From the NCBI GenBank assembly GCA_034521465.1, contig JAXHMN010000011.1, positions 656,077 to 720,076 on the forward strand: a DNA stretch of 64,000 nucleotides, read 5' to 3'. The stretch comes from SURF-28 sp034521465. GTDB lineage: Bacteria; Bacteroidota; Ignavibacteria; Ignavibacteriales; Melioribacteraceae. Below the pieces are notes generated by a model, which did not search any database, was not told the origin of the DNA, and saw only the letters and a list, made by a program, of their open reading frames with translations. Below are positions 1 to 10,542 of this stretch, piece after piece; the stretch's first letter is position 1; the number at the start of each line of letters is the position of its first letter. Made by a program: the position numbers and the translations under genes.

Positions 1-1
1 T

Positions 2-352
2 CGGAATGCAAGCGGCGATTTGGAGCTTGGTACTTCCGGCGGCGATGTTAAGATCGAATCTTCAGATGGCTCAGTTTATGCAAAGACCTCCGGTGGTGAT
101 ATCGATCTTGAATACAGAGGCGAAAATTATGGAATAGAATTAGGGACAAGCGGCGGAGATATAATGGTCTACATTCCATCCGAATTTAAAGCCGATGTTT
201 ATCTAAGAACCAGCGGCGGTGATATCAAAACAAATATGGAAGCAAAAATTCAAGAAGTAAGCGATGACAAATTCATCGGTCAAATGAACGGCGGCGGAAA
301 TGAACTCAACTGCAGAACCTCCGGCGGCGATATAATTGTAAAAATGAATTAG
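2..352 (+). CDS. DUF4097-family beta-repeat protein, C-terminal part (cut by window edge)
   Basis: The reading frame is open from base 2, so the gene begins before the window; the first possible start inside it (TTG at 20) is probably not real. The visible ~116 residues consist of repeats built around TSGGDI, spaced about 20-25 residues apart. This is the pattern of DUF4097/adhesin-like right-handed beta-sheet proteins, usually exported in Bacteroidota relatives. No enzyme motif is visible and the cellular role is unknown. The gene ends in TAG and is followed by a good intrinsic terminator, so it is the last gene of its transcript. Confidence 0.75.
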   Translation, partial: RNASGDLELGTSGGDVKIESSDGSVYAKTSGGDIDLEYRGENYGIELGTSGGDIMVYIPSEFKADVYLRTSGGDIKTNMEAKIQEVSDDKFIGQMNGGGNELNCRTSGGDIIVKMN

Positions 353-383
353 CGAATTTAGCGAATTGTCGAATTCACGAATT

Positions 384-422
384 AAAGATGACTTCCATTG
401 ATTTGGTTGTCATCTTTTTTTT
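384..422 (+). terminator. Rho-independent terminator after the DUF4097 gene
   Basis: A perfect 9-bp stem (AAAGATGAC at 384-392, GTCATCTTT at 409-417) with a 16-nt loop runs into a T tract ending at 422. It lies 32 bp after the stop codon, as expected for an intrinsic terminator. Confidence 0.8.
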
Positions 423-451
423 ACTCAATAATCATATCTGTCCAAAATATT

Positions 452-562
452 CACAGATGTGATTTGCTCTTGAATTCAATCTTAATCAAATCATAACCAT
501 CATAAAAATCAGCGTTCAATTTCCTTTATCAATGAATGAGTCATATATCCGCGAAATCTGTG
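452..562. repeat. Degenerate inverted repeat with CACAGAT / ATCTGTG ends
   Basis: CACAGAT at 452-458 is mirrored by ATCTGTG at 556-562, with further weak similarity inside. The wording (ATCCGCG...AATCTGTGAG) resembles the better preserved element at 45091-45177, so both may belong to one dispersed intergenic family. No gene is visible in 423-750. Confidence 0.45.
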
Positions 563-576
563 AGAGATAAAAAATA

Positions 577-662
577 AGTCCATCCAACCAACCTTCCATC
601 ACTCCACTCATCCAACACTCCAATATTCCATTCATCCATTACTCCATCAATCCGCTAATCCG
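577..662. repeat. Pyrimidine-rich low-complexity tract
   Basis: About 85 bp are built from degenerate TCCAT/ACTCC units on the top strand, almost free of G. It is non-coding. The rest of the 353-750 gap holds the terminator and an AT-rich stretch that must contain the promoter of the gene at 751. Confidence 0.6.
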
Positions 663-750
663 AAATTCGCTAATTCCTTCCGTATTGGAAAAGAATCGAT
701 TTTTGGGTACTTTTATTAATTAATTATTTCTCGGAATGGAGGCATAATTT

Positions 751-987
751 ATGGGAATTGACTGGGAAAAATATATCGATAGAACGCTCAACGTAACAAT
801 GAACGAAAATTACGGTGTGGTTTACGGTGAGAAAAAGGAGCATCAAAATTTTTACGAAATTGTTTTCAAAACCGGCAAACTCCGTGAAGTATTTGAAGAT
901 GGACTGCTGATTGAATCCGTCCGTAATAAAGATTTAGTAATGGTATTCATTCCTTACACATCGATAAAGTGTGTTGAAATTTTTTAA
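751..987 (+). CDS. Small conserved-looking hypothetical protein (78 aa)
   Basis: I do not recognise a named family. The start is well supported by a GGAGG ribosome-binding site 10 bp upstream. The protein is soluble, acidic at the start and ends in a beta-rich half (residues ~25-78) with an FIPYTSIKCVEIF tail. This loosely resembles the closing strand of LSm/SH3-like barrels, but that is only a shape impression. It lies 5 bp upstream of the T9SS Plug gene and is probably co-transcribed with it. Confidence 0.6.
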   Translation: MGIDWEKYIDRTLNVTMNENYGVVYGEKKEHQNFYEIVFKTGKLREVFEDGLLIESVRNKDLVMVFIPYTSIKCVEIF

Positions 988-992
988 TCAAT

Positions 993-2202
993 ATGAAAAA
1001 TTATTTTTTAATTCTGATATTTTTACTAACTCCTTTTGCACAAAGTGTTGAGATAAAAAGTCTATTAGTTTACACCGAAACACCGAAGCGGCTACCGATT
1101 GTCGAAGGTTTAAAAAAACTTACAATCGAATTTGATATTGCCGCTCAATCAGAACCCAACTTAATTATCAACTTTCGCTTTTGTGATCAAGACTGGGAAC
1201 CGTACGATAATACTTTTCTATTAAACCAAGGTTATAATACTGCATACAATCTCTGGTTTGAACAAATTCCGGTCCCCAGTGGTAATGTGCGATATCGTTT
1301 TAAGGATACTTTCCCAAACATAGATGTTACATTTCCTTTCTCCGGCAAGTGGATGTTTTACATCACGGATTCAAACAATCCCGACATTGTGTATGCTACT
1401 GGAAAATTTTACGTAATCAAAAATCAGATGCCGGTTAGTGCAAGATTATTTAAGAACCGTTTAAACAGCGGTCAGGAGAGAAGCGTTGAATTGCAGCGCA
1501 CCTATGAGTTAAGAGTTGATTTTAATTTGCCGGATTCTCTTTCCCCAATGGATTTGGATTTTGTAGAAGTCATCGAAAATCAAAAGGTAGAATACCCAAT
1601 AAATTTACTGCAAGATCGCTTTAATGACCTTAGATTTTTTGAAACAAACGGCGCTCGCGGTTTCACTTTTATTGCAAAAGATATCAAACCCGGAAATGAG
1701 TATCGACAGACCAATTTAATGAATCAAAACAAATATAAACCTCCTTTAACTCAAGCACATTTTGACGGATTCGATTATGATCGATTTGAACAATTTGGTC
1801 AGATTGATTTTAACGGGGGATTAGAGCTAATAAATTTCAAAGATAATTATGCCGACTATATGATGGTCGAATTTGAATTCTCACCTTTAAATATCATTTC
1901 AGAAAATATTTATCTGGGTTGGAGCTTTTACGGATTGGGAAGTTCTGCCGCAAAATAAATTAGATGATCAAAATGAAATCTATACGGTTACTACCGAGTT
2001 AAAACGAGGTATTTATGATTACCAATATGTAACCGGATATGACAATGGTGAAAAAGTAACCGATATTGATTGGTATGTATTGGAAGGTAATTTCTGGGAG
2101 ACAACAAATCTTTACTACATTTTTGTTTACTATAAATCGCTTGAACTCGGTGGGTATGATCAAATAATCGGATATACAATTATAGACAGTGGAAGGATTT
2201 AA
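993..2202 (+). CDS. Type IX secretion system Plug-domain protein (DUF5103), one frameshift
   Basis: The N-terminus is a signal peptide (residues 1-19, cut near AQS). It is followed by the beta-sandwich DUF5103 domain, with motifs FRFCDQDWEPYDN and GYNTAYNLWFEQIPVPSGNVRY. In this family the protein closes the SprA translocon pore from the periplasmic side. The frame breaks at the GGG at 1916-1918. After one base is skipped it continues VGAFTDWEVLPQNKL and onward to TAA at 2200-2202, giving about 402 residues, normal for the family. The stop overlaps the next ATG (TAATG). sprA and porX lie 19-26 kb downstream, consistent with a working T9SS. Confidence 0.85.
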
Positions 2203-3191
2203 TGGAAAAATTAAAAGTAGGAGTAATCGGTACCGGGCATCTCGGTAAAATTCATACGAAGTTATTGAAAGAAGTGGAAACATGTGAACTGATTGGTGTT
2301 TATGATATCGATACGGAAAAAGCTAAAACGGTTGCAGAGGAATTTGGCGTTAAAAGTTTTGAAAACGTTGATGAGTTGTTGAAGAGTGTCGACGGCGTTT
2401 CAATTGTTGCAACAACAAGCGCTCATTACGATTTAGTGAAAAAAGCATTTACCGAAAACGTTCATGTGATGGTTGAAAAACCAATTACGGCAACAATCGC
2501 AGAAGCGGAAGAAATTGTAAAGTTGGCAAAAGAAAAAAATCTTAAACTGCAAGTCGGGCACATAGAAAGATTTAATCCGGCGCTTCTTTCCTTAGAAAAG
2601 TTTAACTTGAATCCAATGTTTGTGCAGACAGATCGACTTGCACAATTTAATCCGCGCGGAACTGATGTTGCCGTTGTTTTGGATTTAATGATTCATGATA
2701 TTGATATAATTTTAAGTTTGGTAAAAAGTGAAGTCGTTGACATTAAAGCAAGCGGCGTGCCGGTTGTTTCGGAAACGATAGATATCGCTAATGCAAGATT
2801 GGAGTTCGCAAACGGTGCAGTAGCAAATGTTACCGCAAGCCGAATCTCTCAAAAGAAAATGCGAAAGATGAGAATGTTTCAAAAAGAAGGATACATCGCA
2901 TTAGACTTTAACGACGGAGTTGCGGAAATTTACCGGCTTGTTGATACAAAGGAAATGGATGAAAATCATTTTCTTTCTTTTGGTGAAATGGGCGTTGGTG
3001 AAAAGAAAAGATTTGTAGTTTACGAGCAGCCCGAAATAAAACAAGTCAACGCTCTAAAGTATGAACTGGAATTATTTGCAGATGCTGTTTTAAATAACAA
3101 AAGACCGGTCGTTGACGGTAACGACGGTTTGAAGGCATTAAAAGTTGCCGATGAAATAATCAATAAAATTGAGGAATCAAAAATAGTATGA
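2202..3191 (+). CDS. Gfo/Idh/MocA family NAD(P)-dependent oxidoreductase
   Basis: This intact 329-aa protein has an N-terminal Rossmann fold (GVIGTGHLGKIH, residues 8-18), the family EKP motif at 92-94, and HIERFNPA at 120-127, followed by the C-terminal alpha/beta substrate domain. Such enzymes oxidise or reduce sugar-type hydroxyls using NAD(P). The HIERFNP segment resembles the UDP-GlcNAc 3-dehydrogenase (GnnA-like) branch used in lipid A diamino-sugar synthesis, which would suit a neighbourhood containing lptD, but substrate specificity is inferred. It overlaps the Plug gene by 1 bp and the following lipoprotein gene by 4 bp. Confidence 0.85.
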   Translation: MEKLKVGVIGTGHLGKIHTKLLKEVETCELIGVYDIDTEKAKTVAEEFGVKSFENVDELLKSVDGVSIVATTSAHYDLVKKAFTENVHVMVEKPITATIAEAEEIVKLAKEKNLKLQVGHIERFNPALLSLEKFNLNPMFVQTDRLAQFNPRGTDVAVVLDLMIHDIDIILSLVKSEVVDIKASGVPVVSETIDIANARLEFANGAVANVTASRISQKKMRKMRMFQKEGYIALDFNDGVAEIYRLVDTKEMDENHFLSFGEMGVGEKKRFVVYEQPEIKQVNALKYELELFADAVLNNKRPVVDGNDGLKALKVADEIINKIEESKIV

Positions 3192-3793
3192 AAGAAAAAA
3201 GAGTATTTATAATTTCTTTGCTCATAAGTTTTATTTTCGTTTCATGTAGTATCTATGAAACAGCGCAAAACTTTGCTCGATTACAATTCAACGTTGATTC
3301 ATATAATAATTTCAGATTGGCTAACATCAACTTGGAAGGTAAAGATGATATTGATGATCTGAGTACAATGGATTACGTAAAGTTGACCGGTGGTTTTGTA
3401 AAAGGTGAGCTGCCTTTTAGTTTTGTCATCAATGTTTCAGCCGACAACCCTAATGACGGTACAGGTGGTTTCCCGCCGACAGATCTTTCGGTTCAATCAT
3501 TCCCGTTCAGAGTTTTACTTGATGATAAACAAATCTTAAGCGGAAATATTGACGAACCATTTACCGTGCCCGGTATGGGTGAACAAAAAATTATCCCAAT
3601 AAGGGTTGATGTCGACATACTCGATTTCTTCAAGAATAAAAGTTTTGAAGAGCTTGCTAACTTTATACTTGCGGTTAGCGGTGAAGAAAATGCACGCTCA
3701 CGGATTTCACTATTTGCAAAACCGGTCATTGGTTCGCCGGTTGGTAATATTGAATATCCTGAGGAAATAAAAATTAGTTATGATGTTAACTAG
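3188..3793 (+). CDS. Lipoprotein with LEA14/WHy-like domain
   Basis: The 201-aa protein has a hydrophobic N-terminal signal and a lipobox-like IFVSC with Cys20 as the likely lipidated residue. The rest (FARLQFNVDSYNNFRLANINLEGKDD and a later TVPGMGEQKIIPIRVDVDI) looks like the water-stress/LEA type 2 immunoglobulin-like fold, with paired beta segments. It starts inside the stop of the oxidoreductase (ATGA overlap), so translation is coupled. Its function is unknown; it is probably anchored to a membrane and faces the periplasm. Confidence 0.7.
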   Translation: MKEKRVFIISLLISFIFVSCSIYETAQNFARLQFNVDSYNNFRLANINLEGKDDIDDLSTMDYVKLTGGFVKGELPFSFVINVSADNPNDGTGGFPPTDLSVQSFPFRVLLDDKQILSGNIDEPFTVPGMGEQKIIPIRVDVDILDFFKNKSFEELANFILAVSGEENARSRISLFAKPVIGSPVGNIEYPEEIKISYDVN

Positions 3794-3804
3794 GAGTTTT
3801 TTGA

Positions 3805-4757
3805 ATGAGCACTGATAAATACGTAATTGGCGTAGATCTCGGCGGGACTTCAATAAAATTTGGACTTGTTTCCGCTCAAGGAAAAATTGAGCATAAATTT
3901 TCTCTTGATACAAATTCAGATAAAGGACCGGATTCCGTTATTTCACAAATTGAAAAAGGTGTGAGTGAAATTCTAAAAACAAACAATAAGTTATTGGGAA
4001 TAGGCATTGGCACGCCCGGCGCAGTTATTAAAAAGAAAGGTACGGTTGAAAATCCACCCAATTTCAAAAATTGGGAAAGCGTTCCGCTTGGTAGTATAAT
4101 TAAGAAAAAATTTAATACAAAAGTTTACGTTGAAAACGATGCGAACGCGGCGGCAATTGGCGAAATGATTTTCGGAGCCGGAAAGAACCTAGATTATTTT
4201 ATAATGGTTACGCTCGGAACAGGAGTTGGTGGAGGGATTATAATTGACAGAAAAATTTATCGCGGACAAAGCGGTGCCGCCGGTGAATTCGGTCATGTTT
4301 CAATTGATGAAAACGGCAAGCAGTGCAACTGCGGATCGAAGGGATGCATCGAAACTTATGCCGGTAATAATTATTTAATTGAACAAGTTCGTAAAGAATT
4401 AACAAAGCATAAAGATTCTAAAATTCACGATCTTTTAGGCAAAGGTGAATCACTCAGTCCGAAACTTATTCACGATGCTTATTTACTCAATGATTATTAT
4501 GCAGAAACTATAATAACCGATTTGGGCCAAAAATTAGGAACTGCATTAGCTTCAATCGTCAACATACTCGATATTCCTAATATCATAATTGGCGGAGGCG
4601 TTGCCGGCTTTGGTGAACTTCTGTTTGATTCAATAGAAAAACAACAAAACAACGAGTACTTAAATCTATTAGTCCGCGGATAAAAGTTAAGCCAGCCAAA
4701 TTAAAAAACGAAGCCGGAATTAAAGGTGCATCTTCGTTAGTATTTTATAAATCATAA
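3805..4757 (+). CDS. ROK-family sugar kinase (glucokinase-like), C-terminal frameshift
   Basis: ATP site GVDLGGTSIKFG is at residues 9-20, catalytic Asp112 is in VENDANA, and the second phosphate motif is LGTGVGGG. The ROK zinc signature is present: His164 plus C174-x-C176-x4-C181. ROK kinases phosphorylate glucose or N-acyl-hexosamines at C6. The frame stops at 4683, but a shift near 4650-4672 continues SPRIKVKPAKLKNEAGIKGA to TAA at 4755-4757. That brings the length to ~317 aa and restores the typical C-terminal A-x-L-G-A-A-like ending. An AGGAG site precedes the ATG. Confidence 0.85.
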
Positions 4758-4780
4758 AAATCACTTTTGATCTTTTGCCG

Positions 4781-7379
4781 ATGAGATTAGTTCGATTGTT
4801 AATATTAATAAGTGTGATCAGTATTAGCTCATCGGCTCAGCGAACCGGTGTTGTAAATATTTCGGATACTTCTAATGCAATTGCTTCGGATACATTAAAT
4901 CTTGCCGATACTTCAGTCGTTGATACCTCTTCCGTTGAAGAGCCGCCTTCATCCGATATTGATGCAGTAGTAACCGCTCGCGCATCCGACTCACTATTTT
5001 TTGATATCAGAAGTCAAAAGATGAACGTTTACGGAAATGGTGAGATGAAGTATAAAGATTCGGGACTTAAATCGGGTAAAATTATTGTTGACTTCCCTAC
5101 GAATACTCTTGAAGCATTTGGTATCACTGACACATCGGATACAACCGGACAAAGTTTAATTCAGACGCCTAAACTGACCGAAGCAGGGGAGAGCTTTACG
5201 GGAAAAAGTATAAAATACAATTTCAAAACCCAGCGTGGATTTATTTCCCTCGCCGAAAATAAAACCGAAAGTCAAACTTACCGCGGAACACGCGTCAAGA
5301 AGGTAACAAAGGATATCTATTTTATTCAGGACGGAATTTACACAACGTGCCAAGGAGAAAACCCGGTAACCTTTTTTACAGCAAATAAAATGAAAGTGAT
5401 TTATCAAGATAAAGTTATTGCAAGATGGATAATGATGTATATCGGCGGTGTACCTGTTCCAATTCCAATCCCGTTTGCAGTATTTCCTGCAGAAAGCGGA
5501 AGACGATCAGGAATAATTGCACCAAGCTATGGCAAGATTGGGCAGCGAGGATGGTATTTTAGAAACTTCGGTTATTTTTTGGCGATTAGTAATTACATGG
5601 ATTTAGCGGTAACCGGGAGATTATTATACGCGCGGAGGTTGGGGAACTCGAGGACGTTTTCGTTACGCAAAACGTTATGACTTCAGTGGAAGTTTAAATG
5701 CCGGTTATTCGGTTATTACAGTCGGCGAAGAAGAAGATCCGACGAGAAGTGAACAAATTGATTGGAACCTGTCGTTCTATCATAATCAACAATTTACTCC
5801 CGATACGAGACTGGATGTTAATTTGCAGTTTCAATCCTCAACATATCTGAACAATAACTCGGTCAGTTACAATGATCTCTTAAGAAAAGATATTATTTCA
5901 AATGCAACATTGAATACTCGATGGGATAACGGAACAAGCTTAACACTGAACTACAACAGAAGACAAAATTTGGAAAGCGGTGATATTTTTGAAACTCTTC
6001 CAAGCGTAAACTACAACGTGCCGGTTATCTATCCTTTCAGACCAAAGTATTCAACATCACGGGAACAGAATTGGTACGAGTTAATCGGTATTAATTATTC
6101 CGGGCGATTAAAAAATCAACGCAATAAAGTCGATGGCGATCTAAATATCAGAGCGGGCGCTCAGCATAATGCCTCGGTAAAAGCATCACCTAAAATCGGG
6201 TTTTTCAATTTTACTCCGTCAATTAATTACACGGAAAAATGGTATAATAAAAAGACGGAAAAAGTGCTTGTCCCTGAATTCAAAACTGACTCGCTTGGCA
6301 ACGTCACTGATACTACTTACAATGTTGAAGACAGGGATATAAAAGAAATCAATTTTGTACGTACTTTCGATTTTGCACTTTCTGCGCAAACAAAAATTTA
6401 CGGTATGTTTAATATAAACGGGTTGGGAGTTGAAGCGCTGCGTCACACAATTACACCGACAATTTCGTACAGGTTCAGACCCGATTTCAGCGAAGACAAT
6501 TTCGGTTATTACGGTGAGTACATTGATCGCAATGGAGAACCCATTAGATATGATCAGTATCAGAGAGAAGTTTTCGGAGGTGTGGGAGCCGGTGAACAAC
6601 AAAGTATTAACTTTTCTGTTGGAAATATTTTTGAAATAAAAACGATAAAAGATCCAACCGATACAACCTCCAAACAACAGAAAATTCAACTCTTGAATTT
6701 ATCTGCAAGTACCGGCTACAATTTTGCAGCCGACAGTCTGAAATTAGATGATCTTAGATTAAGTTATCAGAACTCAAGTTGGTGAATGGCTTAACTTCAG
6801 CGGTTCATCTTCCTATACTTTTACGATTATAAAGACGGAATGAAAGTAAACGAATTTTTAGCCGATAAAGGAAAAGGATTATTCCGGTTGACCAATCTAA
6901 ATTTTTCTTTATCGACAACTTTAACTGGGGAAAAGTTAAAAGGGGAAGATCGACGAAGCGGCTTTGGCGAGGAAGAGGAAACAGATTATGCTGCCTTCGA
7001 TAAATCTGATTACATCGGTTTGTTTGATGAAGTGCCATCAGATTTTTCGATCCCGTGGAGCTTAAATCTTAACTACAATTTTAATCTCAGCAAATTTAAT
7101 CCAAGTGAGTCAACTATAAGATCAACAATTGGTGCTAATTTGAGTATCAGTTTAACTCAAGCTTGGAAGTTGACATTCCGCGGCAATTATGATTTTCAAG
7201 AAAAAGAGATCACCGCGCCTCAAATAACAATCTTCCGCGATCTCGATTGCTGGGAAATGAATTTTACTTGGAACCCGATTGGAACTTACCGCGGCTTTAG
7301 ATTTGAAATAAAAATGAAAGCACCCGAACTACAGGATATAAAAATTACAAAGAGCAGAGATATTTTCTCGGGCAGGTAA
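4781..7379 (+). CDS. lptD: LptD-like outer-membrane LPS assembly protein, three frameshifts
   Basis: ATG at 4781 (not the TTG two codons earlier) opens a signal peptide ending near SSA-QR. An OstA-like periplasmic jellyroll follows (residues ~60-200; MNVYGNGEMKYKD, GKIIVDFPTNTLEAFG). Next come the conserved VPVPIPIPFAVFP segment and a long beta-barrel ending at TAA 7377-7379. LptD inserts lipopolysaccharide into the outer leaflet. The frame is broken at ~5631 (downstream text GGWGTRGRFRYAKRYDFSG), ~6770 (TQVGEWLNFSGSSSY) and ~6825, where one T is missing before YDYKDGMKVN. The total is ~865 aa, normal for Bacteroidota-type LptD. Confidence 0.85.
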
Positions 7380-7380
7380 T

Positions 7381-7835
7381 ATGAAACAATATTTGATTGA
7401 CGGAAATAATGTTATTGGGAAAGACGCGGAGTTAAAAAATTAGTTCAAAACAGAGATCCGCAAGACTCACGCGAAAAATTAGCATTTAAACTCGATAGAT
7501 TTTTTTCAAAGAAAAAATATAAAGTTCACTTACATTTTTGATGGCCACAGCAAAGAACCAATCCGAACTTCAAAAGTTCGCATTCATTACTCAGATAATA
7601 AAACCGCAGATGAAAAAATTCGTGAACAAATTGAATTCGCGAAGAACCCCAAAAACTTAATTGTTGTTACTTCAGATAAGAGCGCTTTCGGAATTTGCTA
7701 AAGTTTGCAGTTGTCAAATAAAACCCAGCGAAGAACTTCTAAGGCAAATAGAGACGGAGTCCGCCACTGAAAAGGAAAGAGGAGATAATTAAAGAAATCT
7801 CTATTGATGAGATAAAAAAAATATTTGGGGAGTGA
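7381..7835 (+). CDS. NYN-domain (YacP-like) RNA-binding/nuclease protein, heavily frameshifted
   Basis: The start MKQYLIDGNNVIGK carries the Asp and Asn-Asn of the PIN-like NYN fold. Following the coding signal through about four single-base shifts gives the following in order: LVQNRDPQDSREKLAFKLD, HFDGHSKEPIRTSKVRIHYS, KTADEKIREQIEFAKNPKN, LIVVTSDKSLSEFAKVCSC and a Glu-rich tail to TGA at 7833-7835. That is about 151 residues with the usual acidic residues (TSDKSL). The gene starts 1 bp after lptD. Whether it is truly dead or only badly sequenced cannot be decided from the sequence. Confidence 0.65.
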
Positions 7836-7997
7836 AATTTGATTTCCAATAACCGTTTGCTATGGTGAAAATTAAATGTATATAACACTGACGCGACTGT
7901 CGTCAACCTGCGCTCGTTAGAGTCCGTAGTCTTCCACCGAACTCTAGTGTGATTTGCATATATTTTACCGGCATTTTTTCTCAGCGAACTTTGCGAA

Positions 7998-8067
7998 TTC
8001 TTTGCGGGCTCTGCGAGAAACATTTCACGCAAGGGATGCAGAGACTTAACACGAAGTCCGCAAAGAA
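7998..8067. repeat. Imperfect inverted repeat in the gap between NYN gene and higBA
   Basis: TTCTTTGCGG (7998-8007) pairs with CCGCAAAGAA (8058-8067). Inside, CTCTGC (8009-8014) pairs with GCAGAG (8038-8043). It could fold into a long hairpin. It shows no convincing coding signal and resembles other dispersed intergenic inverted repeats in this window. The flanking sequence 7836-7997 shows nothing else I can name. Confidence 0.55.
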
Positions 8068-8261
8068 AGACTCTCTGTTAATATGTGTTCTATCAATGCT
8101 TAAGCCGGCATCATTACTCGGCAAGTCGCAGATGCCGCTCGCGGGGAGTAATGCTGTTAACTTAGCGAAATAAGTCATTAATACTATGGACCTAGCGTTT
8201 TGTTAAATATTTAATTGCGGTTTGTTACAAAACAATGTTGATTGGGGTGAATATATTTTAA

Positions 8262-8419
8262 AACCCCGGTAGGGGTTCAATGTGAATAGGAATAGTTAAT
8301 AAAAAGGGAACAACAACCACGGAGTGGGTTGAATATGAAAGGACTTTAGTTCAACCCCGCCGGGGTTGGTTTAATTAATTTATAAACATTCTCTATTCAC
8401 TTTCAATCCCTTCGGGATT
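8262..8419. repeat. Cluster of short palindromes with AACCCC...GGGGTT cores
   Basis: Three hairpins follow one another: AACCCC-ggta-GGGGTT (8262-8277), AACCCCG-c-CGGGGTT (8353-8367) and AATCCC-ttc-GGGATT (8405-8419). A weaker AACCAC/GTGGGTT pair lies at ~8314-8330. GTTGAATATGAA / TTCAATGTGAAT spacers separate them. This is REP-like intergenic sequence with no gene. Confidence 0.6.
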
Positions 8420-8604
8420 TTATATCGAGAAAAAGTATAATTAAATAACCAAAAGGTTCATTACCAAATATTGTTTTTATTTATATGATCATGCTCAATC
8501 CGATTCTTAAGTTGACAGCATTGCGCGGGGAGAAGGGGGTAGGAGTTGAGTTCGGTTGGTTTAATCAAAATGATAATGTTAACTTAATTCACATAATATC
8601 ATTG

Positions 8605-8754
8605 ATTTAAAAATTCCTCCTTCGAACAAACTGAGAGAAGCTGCGCGGTAAACTGAAACCGTTTTATAGTATCAGAATTAATGACCAACGGAGAATTATT
8701 TTTATTTGGAACAATGGCAATTCCGAAAACGTTGAAATAATAGATTATCATTAA
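8605..8754 (+). pseudogene. higB: HigB/RelE-type toxin remnant (C-terminal part)
   Basis: Just before higA, one frame reads FYSIRINDQRRIIFIWNNG and ends ENVEIIDYH with TAA at 8752-8754. This is the C-terminal beta-sheet of the HigB toxin (the usual FYSIRINDQWRI motif). Upstream text (IPPSNKLREAA, then a shift) fits the preceding helix, but an intact N-terminus and start codon cannot be traced. It lies 9 bp before higA, the usual toxin-first order of this family. Confidence 0.65.
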
Positions 8755-8763
8755 GGTGTAAGT

Positions 8764-9060
8764 ATGAAAGAATTACCGAACATTCATCCGGGCGAAGTTT
8801 TAAGAGAAGAATTTTTAATTCCATTAAATATTTCCGCTTACAGGTTATCAAAAGATATTGGAATACCCCAAACTAGAATAAGTGAGATAGTAAAAGGGAA
8901 CAGAAAGATAACTGCGGATACTGCCTTAAGATTGAGTAAATATTTTGGCAATTCACCGAAAATTCTGGCTAGGGCTGCAAGCTGATTTTGACATTGAAGA
9001 AGCTCGCAAAAGAAAAAAACCGAGCTTGACAAAATAGAAAAACAGATCCCGGTTACATAA
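8764..9060 (+). CDS. higA: HigA-family antitoxin (XRE-like HTH), two frameshifts
   Basis: It begins MKELPNIHPGEVLREEFL, the hallmark of HigA, with a helix-turn-helix at residues ~20-60 (AYRLSKDIGIPQTRISEIVKG). The frame stops at 8985. One shift continues FWLGLQADFDIEEARKRKK, and a second at the A7 run (9013-9019) continues TELDKIEKQIPVT to TAA at 9058-9060. The result is ~98 aa, normal length. It binds and neutralises HigB and represses its own promoter. With a decayed toxin next to it, it may be an orphan. Confidence 0.75.
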
Positions 9061-9234
9061 CTAAGCCAAGTTACTCTTGAAACAGTTTAACTGTCTTCAT
9101 TTTATAATATTCTTAGCAATCTTTTACTACTTGTAGAAGTGATCATTAATTCTTAGAAGAATTCCAATTAATATTTTATAAGAATTGCTTAGTTGAATTA
9201 TCTCGTTCTATAAAAATACAATGAGTCCAAATTT

Positions 9235-10483
9235 ATGAAAAAACAAAAACTAGTAATAATCGGCGGTGGATTTGGCGGATTAACTCTCGCCAAAAAATTA
9301 AAAGGAACAAACTACGACATAAAAGCTAATCGATAAAAATGAATCACCATTTGTTTCAACCATTACTTTATCAAGTTGCAGCTGCCGCACTCTCTCCCGG
9401 TGATATTGCTGTGCCCATTCGAGCTGAATTCAACAAACAAAAAAATGTAGAAGTGATTCTCGGTGAAGTTGTAAACATTGATAAGGAAGCAAAGAAGGTT
9501 CATACAAAGGATGAAGAATTTGAATACGATAAACTTGTTGTAGCTATCGGGAACCGGCATTCATATTTCGGCAATGATCACTGGGAAAAATCAGCACCTG
9601 GATTAAAGACTTTGGCGGATGCGTTAAACATACGTGAAAAAATGCTGCTTTCCTTTGAAAAAGCCGAACGAGCGAAAACTCAGAAGGAAAGAGAAAAATA
9701 TATGACGTTTGTTATCGTTGGCGGTGGTCCGACCGGTGTTGAAGTCGCAGGATCGTTTGCAGAAATAGCGAAGCAAACACTTCTGCAAGACTTTCGCAAT
9801 ATTGATACTTCGCACACACGAATTATACTTGTAGAAGGAATGGATAGAATTCTTCAAGCGTACGATCCCTCCTTAACAGATAAAGCAAAACATTCTTTAG
9901 AAAAATTGGGTGTTGAAGTTAGACTAAATTCAATGGTAAAGGATGTTAAGGAAAATGGTGTGCAAGTCGGTGAAGAATTCATTGAGACTTCGAATATTAT
10001 CTGGGCTGCCGGTAATAAAGTTTCGCCATTGTTGGAAAAACTAAATACCAATTTGGATAAGGGTGGAAGAGTTAAAGTTGAGCATGATTGTACGTTGCCT
10101 GATAATCCGGAAATTTTTGTTATTGGTGATGCGGCTTTATTTATAGAAGATGATCAGCCGTTGCCGGGTATTGCACCGGTTGCAATGCAGCAGGGTAGAT
10201 ACGTTGCAAAAATTCTTAAGAATGATTTACCAAAGAATGAACGCCCTCCGTTTCATTACTTTGATAAAGGTAACCTTGCGACAATCGGGATGAGCAAAAG
10301 CAATTTTGGAAAATTGGTAAAATAAAAATTTCCGGCTTGTTTGCATGGCTCGTCTGGGCGCTTGTGCATATAGCTTTTTTAATCAACTTCAGAAAACGTT
10401 ACCGCGTAATGACGGAGTGGATTTGGTATTACATAACTTTTAGGAATGGTATTAGGTTAATTACTAAACCTGACAGGGATTAA
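9235..10483 (+). CDS. ndh: Type II NADH dehydrogenase (NDH-2), three frameshifts
   Basis: ATG at 9235 opens the FAD dinucleotide motif VIIGGGFGGLTLAKKL. Two extra bases near 9324 and 9342 separate it from NHHLFQPLLYQVA, a strongly conserved NDH-2 segment. The NADH motif FVIVGGGPTGVEVAGSFAE and second FAD motif NPEIFVIGDAALF follow. A missing base near 10312 truncates the frame; the true end is GKIKISGLFAWLVWALVHI, a membrane-anchoring helix, then FRKRYRVMTEWIWYYITF and TAA at 10481-10483. The enzyme passes electrons from NADH to quinone at the inner membrane without pumping protons. It is ~415 aa with all domains present. Confidence 0.85.
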
Positions 10484-10542
10484 GAGAATCTCTATTTGAG
10501 AAGGTTACAATTCATGTTTCAGAAACGAATTTTTTTGGCATA

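Noticed and set aside
6219..6689. 156-aa antisense reading frame inside lptD
   Set aside because: It is a shadow of the conserved beta-barrel coding sequence, with no start signal and no motif.
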